A stretch of 64,000 bases of DNA from positions 62,001-126,000 of the forward strand of contig NZ_QLNP01000064.1 of the NCBI RefSeq assembly GCF_003261175.1, given 5' to 3'. How positions within the stretch are numbered: the first letter of the stretch is position 1; each line of letters opens with the position of its first letter. Shown one piece after another: positions 1 through 8,686 of the stretch. This DNA is from Arthrobacter globiformis (GTDB lineage: Bacteria > Actinomycetota > Actinomycetes > Actinomycetales > Micrococcaceae). The notes under the pieces are model-generated. The model did no database searches. It worked only from the letters and a program-made list of their open reading frames with translations, and was not told the DNA's origin. Position numbers and translations under genes: made by a program.

Positions 1-312
1 CTGCGCGGTTTGCGACAGGCGCCGAAGCCGCTCGGCCTTCTGCGGTGAAATCCAGAGGGGGTAGGCGATGAAGAGGTTGTCGACTCCCGCAGCCGCGAAC
101 ACTTCGGCTTCGCCGATGGTGGCGACTGTCAGCCCGGAGGCTCCGGCTGCGATCTGGCGGGCGGCGATTTCGGGAATCTTGTGGGTTTTGGCATGCGGGC
201 GCAGGTTCAGGCCCCGAGCCCGGACGGCTGATGCCATCCGCTCGATGTTCCGGTCGAGGATGTCGACGTCGATCATGATTTCCGGAGTATCGATTTCGTG
301 CGGGATGGTCAC
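1..312 (-). CDS. D-threonine aldolase / D-serine dehydratase-like PLP protein (partial, 3' end off window)
   Basis: Only the first 104 codons are inside the window; the gene runs off the left edge. The N-terminal translation has the block R-P-H-A-K-T-H-K followed by a PEIAARQ-type segment. This is typical of fold-type III PLP enzymes of the DSD1/D-threonine aldolase family, where the lysine binds PLP. The GTG start at 312 is preceded by AGGAGA with an 8-nt spacer. It lies 29 nt downstream of the TetR gene on the same strand, so the two are probably co-transcribed. Substrate (D-Ser, D-Thr or another D-amino acid) cannot be told from this fragment. Confidence 0.72.
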   Translation of the reverse strand, partial: MTIPHEIDTPEIMIDVDILDRNIERMASAVRARGLNLRPHAKTHKIPEIAARQIAAGASGLTVATIGEAEVFAAAGVDNLFIAYPLWISPQKAERLRRLSQTAQ

Positions 313-341
313 TGCCGGCGTCTCCTGGTAGTTGTTCTGGC

Positions 342-938
342 TCAATGCTGGCCCGTCAGCAGGGCAAGAAAGCCCTCAAGCTGCCCCTCCAGGCCGAGTT
401 CCGTCTCGCCCTCCGGAAGCAGCGCGGCCGCGATCTGGGCGCCCAGCAGCATGTTGAGCAGCTGCCCGGCCAGGCTGTCGTCGTCGACGGCGGTACTCAC
501 ATCGCCGCTGTCCCGGGCCTCACCTAGATAGCGCCGGATGGCATCCCGCCACTGCTGCATCGATTCCCGGTGGATCTGCGCCTTGCCGGGGTCGTTGATG
601 GCCTTCTGCCAGAAGGGGATGACGATCCGGGCTTCGTTGATCCGTTCCTCGTCCAACGGGAGCACTTCGACACAGAAGGCCCGCAGGGCCGCCAGCCCCG
701 AAAGCCCCGCGGTCACCTCGGCGATGCGTTCGTTGGTCCGGTTGAAGACGTGGCCGAAGGCGAAGGTCAGCAGCGTGTCCTTGGTGGGAAAGTATGGTTT
801 GAGGGCGCCGTTGGCGAAACCTGCCTCGGTGGCGATTTCCCGCATCGTGGCGCTCTCAATGCCCATCCGGGCGATGATCCGCCAGGTCGCATCCACCAGT
901 TCCAGGCGGCGCTCGTCGTGGTCAACAATCTTTGGCAC
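342..938 (-). CDS. TetR/AcrR-family transcriptional regulator (BetI-like)
   Basis: 198 aa. The N-terminal 60 residues form a TetR-type helix-turn-helix (segment [20 protein letters not shown]), followed by an all-helical ligand-binding domain resembling the BetI-type C-terminal domain, with an FWQKAI motif. It is transcribed divergently from the copper amine oxidase gene and lies directly upstream of the PLP lyase-like gene. The simplest reading is a local repressor of amine or amino-acid catabolism that controls the shared intergenic region. The effector is unknown. Confidence 0.85.
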   Translation of the reverse strand: MPKIVDHDERRLELVDATWRIIARMGIESATMREIATEAGFANGALKPYFPTKDTLLTFAFGHVFNRTNERIAEVTAGLSGLAALRAFCVEVLPLDEERINEARIVIPFWQKAINDPGKAQIHRESMQQWRDAIRRYLGEARDSGDVSTAVDDDSLAGQLLNMLLGAQIAAALLPEGETELGLEGQLEGFLALLTGQH

Positions 939-999
939 GCGGCCGCTCCCCAGAAAACATTTTCGTCCAAACTCTTGTGAGCCATCTTACGTTCGCTTA

Positions 1000-1017
1000 T
1001 TCTCTACAACTATAGAA
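1000..1017. promoter_or_regulatory. Candidate TetR operator (imperfect palindrome)
   Basis: TTCTCTACAACTATAGAA lies in the 121-bp divergent region between the TetR gene and the amine oxidase. Outer arms TTCT/AGAA are perfect and 6 of 9 positions per arm pair. It is AT-rich against a GC-rich background, as expected for a promoter/operator. Assignment to this regulator is inferred from position only. Confidence 0.35.
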
Positions 1018-1059
1018 AATAAACCATCCGACCCGTCAGGGTCATGGACAAAGGCCGCT

Positions 1060-3009
1060 ATGACGCTCTCCACCACAGAAACAGCCAGCCCGTTCCGCCT
1101 TGCCTCAGCCGCGGAAATCAGCGAGGTGCAGGGCATTCTTCGCTCTGGGGGCCTCCTTGGTCCGGAGAAGCGCATCGCCTACCTGGGCCTCCTTGACCCT
1201 GCCCGCGGAACCGGAACCGGAACCGGAACCGGAACCGGAACCGGTTCCGGAACGGACACGGATCGCCGTTTCCGGGTCTTCATCCACGATGTTTCGGGCG
1301 GCCGGCCCCAGGACATTACTGTCTCGGTCACCAGCGGCACGGTGACCTCCGCCGTCGAACTCGACACCGCTGCCACCGGCGAACTGCCGGTCCTCGAAGA
1401 GGAGTTCGAGGTGGTGGAGCAGCTGCTGGCCACGGACGGGCGGTGGCTGAAGGCCCTTGCCGCACGGAACCTGGACGTCAGCAGGGTGCGGGTCGCCCCG
1501 CTGTCCGCCGGCGTCTTCGAGTACGCGGAGGAGAAGGGCCGCCGGATCCTGCGCGGGCTCGCCTTCGTGCAGGAGTTTCCGGAGGACAGCGCCTGGGCCC
1601 ACCCGGTTGACGGGCTCGTGGCCTACGTGGATGTGGTCAGCAAGGAAGTCACCCAGGTGATCGACACCGGCATCTTCCCCATCCCGGCAGAGCATGGCAA
1701 CTACACCGATCCCGAGCTCACGGGACCGCTCCGCACTACCCAGAAGCCCATCAGCATCACCCAGCCCGAGGGTCCCAGCTTCACGCTGACCGGCGGTAAC
1801 CACATCGAGTGGGAGAAATGGAGCCTGGATGTTGGATTCGACGTCCGCGAGGGCGTGGTGCTGCACAACATCGGCTTCCGGGACGGGGACCGGCTCCGGC
1901 CCATCATCAACCGCGCGTCGATCGCCGAGATGGTGGTCCCGTACGGTGATCCGTCCCCGATCAGGTCCTGGCAGAACTACTTCGACACGGGGGAGTACCT
2001 CGTGGGCCAGTTCGCCAACTCCCTCGAACTGGGCTGCGACTGCCTCGGCGACATCACCTACCTCAGCCCCGTCATCAGCGACGCCTTCGGCAACCCCCGC
2101 GAAATCCGCAACGGCATCTGCATGCACGAGGAGGACTGGGGCATCCTGGCCAAGCACAGCGACCTCTGGTCAGGCATCAACTACACCCGCCGGAACCGCC
2201 GCCTGGTGATCTCCTTCTTCACCACCATCGGCAACTACGACTACGGCTTTTACTGGTACCTCTACCTCGACGGCACCATCGAATTCGAAGCCAAGGCCAC
2301 CGGCATCGTCTTCACGTCCGCATTCCCGGAAGGCGGCTCGGACAACATCTCGCAGCTCGCACCGGGGCTCGGGGCCCCGTTCCACCAGCACATCTTCAGC
2401 GCCCGTCTGGACATGGCCATCGACGGCTTCACGAACCGCGTGGAGGAAGAGGACGTGGTCCGGCAGGCCATGGGCCCGGGCAACGAGCGCGGCAACGCCT
2501 TCTCCCGGAAGCGCACCCTGCTGACCCGCGAGTCCGAGGCAGTCCGGGAGGGCGATGCCCGGACCGGCCGGACGTGGATCATCTCCAACCCCGGATCGCG
2601 GAACCGCCTGGGCGAGCCGGTGGGCTACAAGCTGCACTCCTCCAACCAGCCCACGCTGATGGCCGACCCAGAATCCTCCATTGCCCGGCGGGCCGCGTTT
2701 GCCACCAAGGACCTGTGGGTCACCCGCTACGCCGAGGACGAGCGCTACCCGACCGGAGACTTCGTCAACCAGCACTCCGGCGGCGCGGGCCTGCCCGCCT
2801 ACATCGCCCAGGACCGCGACCTCGACGGCCAGGACATCGTAGTGTGGCACACCTTCGGCCTGACCCACTTCCCGCGCGTGGAGGACTGGCCCATCATGCC
2901 GGTGGACACCGTCGGCTTCAAGCTCCGCCCCGAAGGCTTCTTCGACCGCAGCCCGGTCCTGGCCGTCCCGGCCAACGCCAGCCAGTCCGGCCCCCACTGC
3001 CACGGCTAG
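1060..3009 (+). CDS. Copper-containing amine oxidase (phenylethylamine oxidase type)
   Basis: 649 aa. Oxidatively deaminates primary amines to aldehyde, H2O2 and NH3 using Cu(II) and the self-made cofactor topaquinone. All active-site elements are visible: catalytic base Asp309 (YFDTGEY), TPQ-precursor Tyr393 in the GNYDY motif, copper ligands His442 and His444 (HQHIF) and a third His near residue 603 (THFPR). From memory the sequence closely matches the A. globiformis AGAO enzyme with an 11-residue offset, produced by a Gly-Thr repeat insert near residues 50-65. The start at 1060 was chosen because AGAO begins there and AAAGG lies 5 nt upstream; the frame stays open further upstream but antisense to the TetR gene. 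Confidence 0.95.
   Translation: MTLSTTETASPFRLASAAEISEVQGILRSGGLLGPEKRIAYLGLLDPARGTGTGTGTGTGTGSGTDTDRRFRVFIHDVSGGRPQDITVSVTSGTVTSAVELDTAATGELPVLEEEFEVVEQLLATDGRWLKALAARNLDVSRVRVAPLSAGVFEYAEEKGRRILRGLAFVQEFPEDSAWAHPVDGLVAYVDVVSKEVTQVIDTGIFPIPAEHGNYTDPELTGPLRTTQKPISITQPEGPSFTLTGGNHIEWEKWSLDVGFDVREGVVLHNIGFRDGDRLRPIINRASIAEMVVPYGDPSPIRSWQNYFDTGEYLVGQFANSLELGCDCLGDITYLSPVISDAFGNPREIRNGICMHEEDWGILAKHSDLWSGINYTRRNRRLVISFFTTIGNYDYGFYWYLYLDGTIEFEAKATGIVFTSAFPEGGSDNISQLAPGLGAPFHQHIFSARLDMAIDGFTNRVEEEDVVRQAMGPGNERGNAFSRKRTLLTRESEAVREGDARTGRTWIISNPGSRNRLGEPVGYKLHSSNQPTLMADPESSIARRAAFATKDLWVTRYAEDERYPTGDFVNQHSGGAGLPAYIAQDRDLDGQDIVVWHTFGLTHFPRVEDWPIMPVDTVGFKLRPEGFFDRSPVLAVPANASQSGPHCHG
1207..1254 (+). repeat. 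Hexanucleotide tandem repeat (GGAACC) inside amine oxidase gene
   Basis: Six perfect GGAACC units (1207-1242), then GGTTCC and GGAACG. They encode alternating Gly-Thr in the small N-terminal domain, before the DRRFRVF segment. In-frame hexamer units could expand or contract without frameshift. Confidence 0.9.
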
Positions 3010-3017
3010 TTCCCGCC

Positions 3018-3464
3018 GTGGCCGCTGTGCAGCTCCACTCCCGCACGGTCTCTGCGGTGACCGCCGCGTCCTGCGTGGTCCACCTGTGGCTTGTGGCCGG
3101 AAACCACCACGGCCCGTGGCTAAACATCATGATGCTCGCGATGGTCGGGGTTTGCCTGCCGTGCGCCGTGCACCTGTGGCGCGGTGGCCGGGGGCGTGCC
3201 CTGCGCCAGGTGATGGGCTGCGCCCTGGCCATGACTGCCCTGCATGCCGTCTTGTTGCTGGCCGTCCCGGCCTTCGCCGGGGGCGGCGTGTCCGGCCATT
3301 CGCATGCAGGAGCGGCAGCGGCGCCTGGCGCGGGTCCGTTTGGACCGGACGCTGCAGGCCTGCTGGCCATCGTCGTCCTGGAAATTACGACGGCGTTCCT
3401 GGCCGCGACGCTGCTTGCCCGCCTTCGCACCGTCCCCCGGACGGCCGGGCTGGCGGCTCGCTGA
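3018..3464 (+). CDS. Small integral membrane protein, unknown function
   Basis: About 148 aa from a GTG start 8 nt after the amine oxidase stop; a second in-frame GTG at 3027 is possible. Four hydrophobic segments are visible, with a His/Gly/Ala-rich loop (GHSHAGAAAAPG) before the last one. No recognisable enzyme motif. Tight spacing suggests co-transcription with the oxidase. The His-containing loop could suggest metal handling, but that is speculation. Confidence 0.6.
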   Translation: MAAVQLHSRTVSAVTAASCVVHLWLVAGNHHGPWLNIMMLAMVGVCLPCAVHLWRGGRGRALRQVMGCALAMTALHAVLLLAVPAFAGGGVSGHSHAGAAAAPGAGPFGPDAAGLLAIVVLEITTAFLAATLLARLRTVPRTAGLAAR

Positions 3465-3503
3465 ACCGGCAGAATTAAAACAAAAGCAAAGAAAACCCAA
3501 GTG

Positions 3504-3553
3504 AGTAGCAGCACAGGGCGTTCCCAGCGCTGGGAACGCCCTGTGCTGCTACT
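3504..3553. terminator. Bidirectional terminator: perfect 50-bp palindrome
   Basis: Two 25-nt arms with no loop, centred between 3528 and 3529 (CCCAGC|GCTGGG at the core), lie between two convergent genes (ends at 3464 and 3571). There is no long U-run on either side, but the stem is very strong in RNA from either strand. Confidence 0.8.
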
Positions 3554-3570
3554 GAGTTGGGGGCGGAGGC

Positions 3571-4122
3571 TTAAGGCGCCAGCCGGCGGAACTCCGAGCC
3601 AAAATGCACCAGCGGGTCCGCAGACTCGGACGGTTCCGCCCCACTCCCCATCGCCAGCACCTCGCCCACGATTAGCAGGTGGGTGGCCGCAGGGTGGACC
3701 GAGACGGTGCGCAGCTCGAAATAGGCGAGGCAGCCGTCAATGATCGCTGATCCCGTGGCCGGGCCGCGCCGGAACGGCACCTGGGCGAGCAGCCCGTGCA
3801 GCGGCGTCCCCGGACTCGCCAGCCATGTCGCCGTGCCCTGGTGCTTGCCGGACAGCACACTGAGGGCCCAGGTGCCGGCTTCCTCCACGGCTTCGCCAAT
3901 GCGGGACTCCGCGTACAGGCTGACCAGCATGGTGGGCGGGTCGTAGGACACCGAGAGGAAGCCGCTGACCGTGGCAGCGTAGTCCCTGTTCCGCAGTCGG
4001 GTGGAAACCACTCCGACGCCGGCGGTGATGTCCGAACTCAGCCTGCGGTACAGGTCCACGTCGGAATCCGACGGCGGCCGCTCGCCCAACTGCCGTGCGT
4101 CCAGCGGCCCTGAAATTTCCAT
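3571..4122 (-). CDS. Flavin reductase-domain protein (FMN-binding split barrel)
   Basis: 183 aa. The fold signature of flavin reductase-like proteins is visible: a VGVVSTR segment, then AATVSGFLSVSYDPPTMLVSL, and a later ELRTVSVHPAATHLLIVGEVL strand pair. Such proteins supply reduced FMN to partner monooxygenases or act alone as NAD(P)H:flavin oxidoreductases; no partner monooxygenase is adjacent. The start at 4122 (MEISG...) was preferred over 4176 because the extra 18 residues run into promoter-like DNA; neither has a clear ribosome binding site. Confidence 0.75.
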   Translation of the reverse strand: MEISGPLDARQLGERPPSDSDVDLYRRLSSDITAGVGVVSTRLRNRDYAATVSGFLSVSYDPPTMLVSLYAESRIGEAVEEAGTWALSVLSGKHQGTATWLASPGTPLHGLLAQVPFRRGPATGSAIIDGCLAYFELRTVSVHPAATHLLIVGEVLAMGSGAEPSESADPLVHFGSEFRRLAP

Positions 4123-4242
4123 GACGCCATCGTGCCACGTGGGGCCGATGTTAACCCTGTTGACAATGTGGCGCATCCACTACGACTGTGGCGCAGCTAA
4201 CGCAATGGCAACCCAGCATCTGTAAGCCAATGGCCCGCCGTC

Positions 4243-4264
4243 GTTAACCCTCCGTTCACCTCCG
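4243..4264 (+). promoter_or_regulatory. PHO box (PhoP binding site) upstream of pstS
   Basis: Two adjacent 11-nt direct repeat units, GTTAACCCTCC and GTTCACCTCCG, match the actinobacterial PHO-box pattern (GTTCACC direct repeats with 11-nt period). The site is about 120 bp upstream of pstS. This predicts PhoR-PhoP activation under phosphate starvation. Confidence 0.85.
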
Positions 4265-4381
4265 ACCCCAAAACTTGTTACCTGCGGCCCATACCTTCAG
4301 TGAAGGTACAAAAAGTACGAATCTCACGTACGGACGTCTCCGGTCCGCACCGCATCAGAAACCCTGGAAGGGGTACACCCA

Positions 4382-5503
4382 GTGAAGGCACTCCGCTTCG
4401 GCCGCCACGCGGCAATCGCTGTTATCGCCGCTGGCGCACTCGCGCTCACCGCCTGTGGTTCAGACAACGCCACGGGCACCGCCCCGGCAGGCAGCGCCTC
4501 CGCCGCCGGCACCAAGGTCACCGGCACGCTCACCGGCATCGGCTCCTCCGCGCAGGGCGCGGCCATGGACGTGTGGAAGACCAACTTCGCCTCCGCGAAC
4601 CAGGGCGCCACCGTGCAGTACTCCCCGGACGGCTCCGGCGCCGGGCGCAAGGCCATCGTGGACGGTTCGGCTCAGTTCGCCGGTTCCGACGCCTACCTGA
4701 AGGACGAGGAACTCGCCGCGGCCAAGAAGGTGTGCGGCCCCGAGGGTGCCATCGAGATCCCCGTCTACATCTCGCCGATCGCCATTGCCTTCAACCTGCC
4801 GGACATCACCGAGCTGAAGCTGGACGCCCCCACCGCGGCCAAGATTTTCCGCGGCGAGATCGCGAAGTGGAACGACCCCGCCATCGCAGCACTGAACCCG
4901 GACGCCAAGCTCCCGGACCTCGCCGTCACCCCGGTGAGCCGCTCTGACGACTCCGGCACCACCAAGAACTTCACCGAGTACCTCTCCGCCGCGGCTCCCG
5001 ATATCTGGAAGGACAAGGCCGACGGCATCTGGCCGGCATCCCTCAAGGGAGAGAACGCCAAGGGCACGTCCGGCGTCGTCAAGACCGTCACCGACACCCC
5101 GGGCGCCGTGGCCTACGCCGACGACTCCGCCGTTGGCGGAAAGCTGGGCATCGCCCAGATCAAGGTCGGTTCCGAGTTCGTCAAGATCTCCCCGGAAGCT
5201 GCTTCCAAGGCAGTCGACGCCGGCAAGCCTGTTGAAGGCCGCGCAGACACCAGCGGCGCCATCAAGCTCGACCGCACCACCACCGAGGCCGGCGCCTACC
5301 CCGTAGTCCTGGTTTCCTACCACATCGTCTGCTCCACCTACGACAAGCAGGAAACCGTGGACCTGGTCAAGGCTTTCGAGACCTACGTAGTGTCCGAAGA
5401 GGGCCAGAAGGCTGCCGCCGAGTCCGCCAAGTCGGCTCCGATCTCCGCCGCCCTGGCCGAGAAGGCTGTCAAGGCCATTGAAACCATCAAGGTCAAGTCG
5501 TAA
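4382..5503 (+). CDS. pstS: Phosphate ABC transporter substrate-binding lipoprotein PstS
   Basis: 373 aa. Binds inorganic phosphate outside the membrane and delivers it to PstCA. The N-terminus is a lipoprotein signal ending LALTAC, with Cys25 as the lipidation site. The Pst-type phosphate-binding elements are visible: TGIGSSAQGAAMD, YSPDGSGAGRK, FAGSDAYL and SRSDDSGTTKNFTEYL. The start is GTG, preceded by GGAAGGGG with an 8-nt spacer. First gene of pstSCAB, downstream of a PHO box. Confidence 0.97.
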   Translation: MKALRFGRHAAIAVIAAGALALTACGSDNATGTAPAGSASAAGTKVTGTLTGIGSSAQGAAMDVWKTNFASANQGATVQYSPDGSGAGRKAIVDGSAQFAGSDAYLKDEELAAAKKVCGPEGAIEIPVYISPIAIAFNLPDITELKLDAPTAAKIFRGEIAKWNDPAIAALNPDAKLPDLAVTPVSRSDDSGTTKNFTEYLSAAAPDIWKDKADGIWPASLKGENAKGTSGVVKTVTDTPGAVAYADDSAVGGKLGIAQIKVGSEFVKISPEAASKAVDAGKPVEGRADTSGAIKLDRTTTEAGAYPVVLVSYHIVCSTYDKQETVDLVKAFETYVVSEEGQKAAAESAKSAPISAALAEKAVKAIETIKVKS

Positions 5504-5523
5504 CGACTTATCTGTTCGCCGAG

Positions 5524-5557
5524 GTTCCCCGCCCAGCCGCCAGGCAGGGCGGGGAAC
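5524..5557 (+). terminator. Intercistronic hairpin between pstS and pstC
   Basis: A perfect 11-bp stem (GTTCCCCGCCC / GGGCGGGGAAC) with a 12-nt loop lies 20 nt after the pstS stop. No U-run follows. Such a hairpin may partly terminate transcription or protect pstS mRNA, making more binding protein than permease. Confidence 0.7.
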
Positions 5558-5624
5558 TTAGCCGTGTAAAGCGCGGTTTCAGCACGATCCACATTTCTGC
5601 ACCACCAACACCGAAGGGCCGGGT

Positions 5625-6557
5625 ATGACCACCACCTCCCTGACCAGTTCCCGAGGCGCCGGCCGCGCCGGGGACAAAGTCTTCTCCGGAGCGGCCTTGA
5701 CGGCAGGCTGCCTGATCCTTGCCGTTCTTTTCGGCGTGGCGCTCTTCCTTGTCATCCAGGCGATTCCCGCCTTCACCGCCCCCGCCGCGGACATCCAGGG
5801 TGGCGAAGGCTTCTTCGCCTACATCTGGCCGATCGTCATCGGCACCCTCATTGCAGCCATCATCGCCCTGGCCATCGCCACGCCGGTGTCCATCGGAGTT
5901 GCCCTCTTCATCTCGCACTTCGCCCCCCGCGGCCTCGCGTCCGGCCTCGGCTACGTCATTGACCTGCTCGCCGCGATCCCCTCCGTGGTTTACGGCGCCT
6001 GGGGCGCGGCCTTCCTGGCCCCCCAAATTTCGCCCGCGTACGGCTGGCTCGCCGCGAACATGGGCTGGCTGCCCATCTTCCAGGGACCTGCCTCCGCCAC
6101 CGGCAAAACCATCCTGACCGCCGGCATCGTGCTGTCAGTCATGGTCATCCCCATCATCACGTCGCTGTCCCGCGAGATCTTCCTCCAGACCCCCAAGCTG
6201 CACGAGGAAGCAGCCCTCGCACTGGGCGCCACGCGCTGGGAAATGATCAAGATGTCGGTGCTGCCCTTCGCCCGACCGGGCATCATCAGCGCCGTCATGC
6301 TGGGTCTCGGCCGCGCCCTCGGCGAAACCATGGCCGTGGCGCTCGTGCTGTCCTCCGGCGCACTCACCGCCAGCCTGATCCAGTCCGGCAACCAGACCAT
6401 CGCCGCCGAGATCGCCCTGAACTTCCCCGAGGCCAGCGGCCTCAAGGTGAGCACCCTGATCGCCGCGGGCCTGGTCCTGTTCGTGATCACCCTCGCCGTC
6501 AACATGATTGCCCGCTGGATCATCAGCCGGCACAAAGAATTCTCGGGAGCCAACTAA
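5625..6557 (+). CDS. pstC: Phosphate ABC transporter permease PstC
   Basis: 310 aa. One of the two membrane subunits of the high-affinity phosphate importer. About six transmembrane segments; the cytoplasmic EAA loop that docks PstB is visible as EAALALGATRWEMIKMSVLPFARPG. AAGGG lies 6 nt before ATG. Separated from pstS by the hairpin; the next gene, pstA, starts on the base after its stop codon. Confidence 0.97.
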   Translation: MTTTSLTSSRGAGRAGDKVFSGAALTAGCLILAVLFGVALFLVIQAIPAFTAPAADIQGGEGFFAYIWPIVIGTLIAAIIALAIATPVSIGVALFISHFAPRGLASGLGYVIDLLAAIPSVVYGAWGAAFLAPQISPAYGWLAANMGWLPIFQGPASATGKTILTAGIVLSVMVIPIITSLSREIFLQTPKLHEEAALALGATRWEMIKMSVLPFARPGIISAVMLGLGRALGETMAVALVLSSGALTASLIQSGNQTIAAEIALNFPEASGLKVSTLIAAGLVLFVITLAVNMIARWIISRHKEFSGAN

Positions 6558-7670
6558 ATGACCTCCACCCTGACCCCGGTCCGTAAGCGGTCAGCCCTGA
6601 CCAAGGGCCAGCTGCCCAAGTACGCCCCTTACGTGGTCCTGGGCGTCGCGCTGGTCCTCGGTGCTGCCATCCTTGCCCTGATCGGCTTCAACGCCTTCGG
6701 CTGGGGAGTGGTCTCAGCCATCCTGTTCGCCGCAGGACTCGTCGGCTGGAGCGCCGCCGTTGAGGGATCACGCAAGGCCAAGGACAAGCTCGCCACCTGC
6801 CTCGTGGTGGGCGCCTTCCTGGTGGCACTGCTCCCGCTGATCTCCGTCATCTGGACCGTCATGGTCAACGGCATCCCGGGCCTGCTCAACCCCGGCTTCC
6901 TGGGGACCTCGATGAACGGCGTCACCGGCGTGTTCGACAACCGGGCGGCAGAAGGCACCGGGCCGGTCATCGGCGGTATCTACCACGCCCTCATCGGCAC
7001 CCTGCAGATCACCCTGCTGGCCACCGTCATCTCCGTTCCGGTGGGCCTCCTGACGGCGATCTACCTAGTGGAATACGGCAACGACCGCCCGCTGGCCCGC
7101 GCCATCACGTTCTTCGTGGACGTCATGACCGGCATCCCGTCCATCGTGGCCGGCCTCTTCGCCGCCGCGTTCTTCTTCGCGGTGGTGGGGCCCGGCACCA
7201 AGACCGGCGCCGTCGCCGCCGTCGCGCTGTCCGTGCTGATGATCCCGGTGGTGGTCCGCTCCAGCGAGGAAATGCTGAAGATCGTGCCCAACGAGCTCCG
7301 GGAGGCCGCCTACGCCCTGGGCGTCCGCAAGTGGCGGACCATCCTCAAGGTAGTCATCCCGACGGCGATCTCCGGCATTGCGTCCGGCGTCACCCTGGCG
7401 ATCGCCCGGGTCATCGGCGAGACCGCCCCCATCCTGGTGACCGCCGGGTTTGCGACGAGCATCAACAACAACGTGTTCGGCGGGTGGATGGCGTCCCTGC
7501 CAACGTTCATCTACACGCAGATCCTGAACCCCACCTCGCCGTCCAATCCGGATCCGTCGTCGCAGCGGGCGTGGGGTGCGGCCCTGGTCCTCATCATCCT
7601 GGTGATGCTGCTCAACCTCGGCGCCCGCCTGATTGCCCGGGTCTTCGCCCCGAAGACAGGCCGCCGCTAG
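6558..7670 (+). CDS. pstA: Phosphate ABC transporter permease PstA (N-terminally extended)
   Basis: 370 aa, longer than the roughly 280-300 aa of enterobacterial PstA. The extra N-terminal ~70 residues hold two further hydrophobic segments (about 25-45 and 50-68) before the canonical permease core. The EAA loop is EAAYALGVRKWRTILKVVIPTAISG. The ATG directly follows the pstC TAA, indicating translational coupling. Confidence 0.96.
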   Translation: MTSTLTPVRKRSALTKGQLPKYAPYVVLGVALVLGAAILALIGFNAFGWGVVSAILFAAGLVGWSAAVEGSRKAKDKLATCLVVGAFLVALLPLISVIWTVMVNGIPGLLNPGFLGTSMNGVTGVFDNRAAEGTGPVIGGIYHALIGTLQITLLATVISVPVGLLTAIYLVEYGNDRPLARAITFFVDVMTGIPSIVAGLFAAAFFFAVVGPGTKTGAVAAVALSVLMIPVVVRSSEEMLKIVPNELREAAYALGVRKWRTILKVVIPTAISGIASGVTLAIARVIGETAPILVTAGFATSINNNVFGGWMASLPTFIYTQILNPTSPSNPDPSSQRAWGAALVLIILVMLLNLGARLIARVFAPKTGRR

Positions 7671-7755
7671 GCCGGACGCACCTACCAGGCAGCCCATACC
7701 GGCTAGTGCGGCCGGGATCTAGACTTCATTTCATACCAGCAAGTTAAGGAACATC

Positions 7756-8535
7756 ATGTCCAAGCGCATCGACGTCAAAGACCTGAACGTGTACTACGGC
7801 AATTTCCTGGCCGTGGAAGACGTCAGCATCAACATCGAGGCCAAGTCCGTCACGGCTTTCATCGGCCCCTCGGGCTGCGGCAAGTCCACCTTCCTGCGCA
7901 CTCTCAACCGCATGCACGAGGTGCTGCCCGGCGCCCGCGTCGAAGGTGAGGTCCTGCTCGACGGCGACAACCTGTACGGACCCGGCGTGGACCCGGTCAC
8001 GGTGCGGTCCCAGATCGGCATGGTGTTCCAGCGGCCCAACCCGTTCCCCACCATGTCCATCCGGGACAACGTCCTGGCCGGCGTGAAACTCAACAACCAG
8101 AAGATCTCCAAGGGCGAGGCCGATGCCCTGGTGGAACGCTCGCTCCGCGGCGCCAACCTCTGGAACGAGGTCAAGGACCGCCTGGAGAAGCCGGGCTCGG
8201 GACTGTCAGGCGGCCAGCAGCAGCGCCTCTGCATCGCCCGCGCAATTGCCGTGGAGCCGCAGGTAATCCTCATGGATGAACCGTGCTCCGCCCTGGACCC
8301 GATTTCCACCCTGGCCGTTGAGGACCTCATCAACGAGCTCAAGGACCAGTACACCGTGGTGATCGTGACCCACAACATGCAGCAGGCGGCCCGGGTCTCG
8401 GACAGGACGGCGTTCTTCAACATCGCCGGCACCGGCAAGCCGGGCAAGCTCATCGAGTTCGCCGAGACCAGCACCATCTTCAACAACCCGAGCCAGAAAG
8501 CCACCGAGGACTACGTCTCCGGCCGCTTCGGGTAG
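7756..8535 (+). CDS. pstB: Phosphate ABC transporter ATP-binding protein PstB
   Basis: 259 aa, the normal PstB length. Walker A is GPSGCGKST (37-45), the Q-loop VFQRPNPFP is of PstB type, the signature is LSGGQQQRL, Walker B is VILMDEP followed by CSALDPIST, and the switch His is in VTHNMQQ. Hydrolyses ATP to drive import by PstSCA. Last gene of the operon; no phoU follows it directly, although a DUF47 protein lies further along on the other strand. Confidence 0.97.
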   Translation: MSKRIDVKDLNVYYGNFLAVEDVSINIEAKSVTAFIGPSGCGKSTFLRTLNRMHEVLPGARVEGEVLLDGDNLYGPGVDPVTVRSQIGMVFQRPNPFPTMSIRDNVLAGVKLNNQKISKGEADALVERSLRGANLWNEVKDRLEKPGSGLSGGQQQRLCIARAIAVEPQVILMDEPCSALDPISTLAVEDLINELKDQYTVVIVTHNMQQAARVSDRTAFFNIAGTGKPGKLIEFAETSTIFNNPSQKATEDYVSGRFG

Positions 8536-8540
8536 AACCC

Positions 8541-8686
8541 ATACAGCAACGCGGGGTCACTTATCGTCCAATATCCCCTGAGGAATGGGCGCTAAGTGTC
8601 CCCACCCGCTCCCTAGCCTCGCAAGCTCGGCCAGGGAACCCTGCGGGCGTGGGCCCCCCGCGTTGCTGTATTAAGCGTTGCTGTAT
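8541..8686. repeat. Nested inverted-repeat intergenic element (REP/MITE-like), possible bidirectional terminator
   Basis: ATACAGCAACGCGGGG (8541-8556) is perfectly inverted at 8656-8671, and its end GCGTTGCTGTAT is repeated directly at 8675-8686, touching the pit stop codon. Inside, GGGGTCACTTA and TAAGTGTCCCC form a second, one-mismatch inverted repeat. It fills the whole space between convergent pstB and pit and contains no credible ORF. Confidence 0.7.

Noticed and set aside
538-1059. Upstream in-frame extension of the amine oxidase frame
   Set aside because: It lies antisense within the TetR gene; the conserved protein and RBS point to the start at 1060.
1105-2157. Long minus-strand ORF within the amine oxidase gene
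   Set aside because: Frame shadow: low-complexity Gly/Asp/Val-rich translation typical of antisense reading of a GC-rich gene.
4150-4170. Second PHO box near 4150 (GTTAACCCTGTTGACAATG)
   Set aside because: The repeat period is 9 rather than 11 and the second unit is a poor match; more likely a promoter -35 region.
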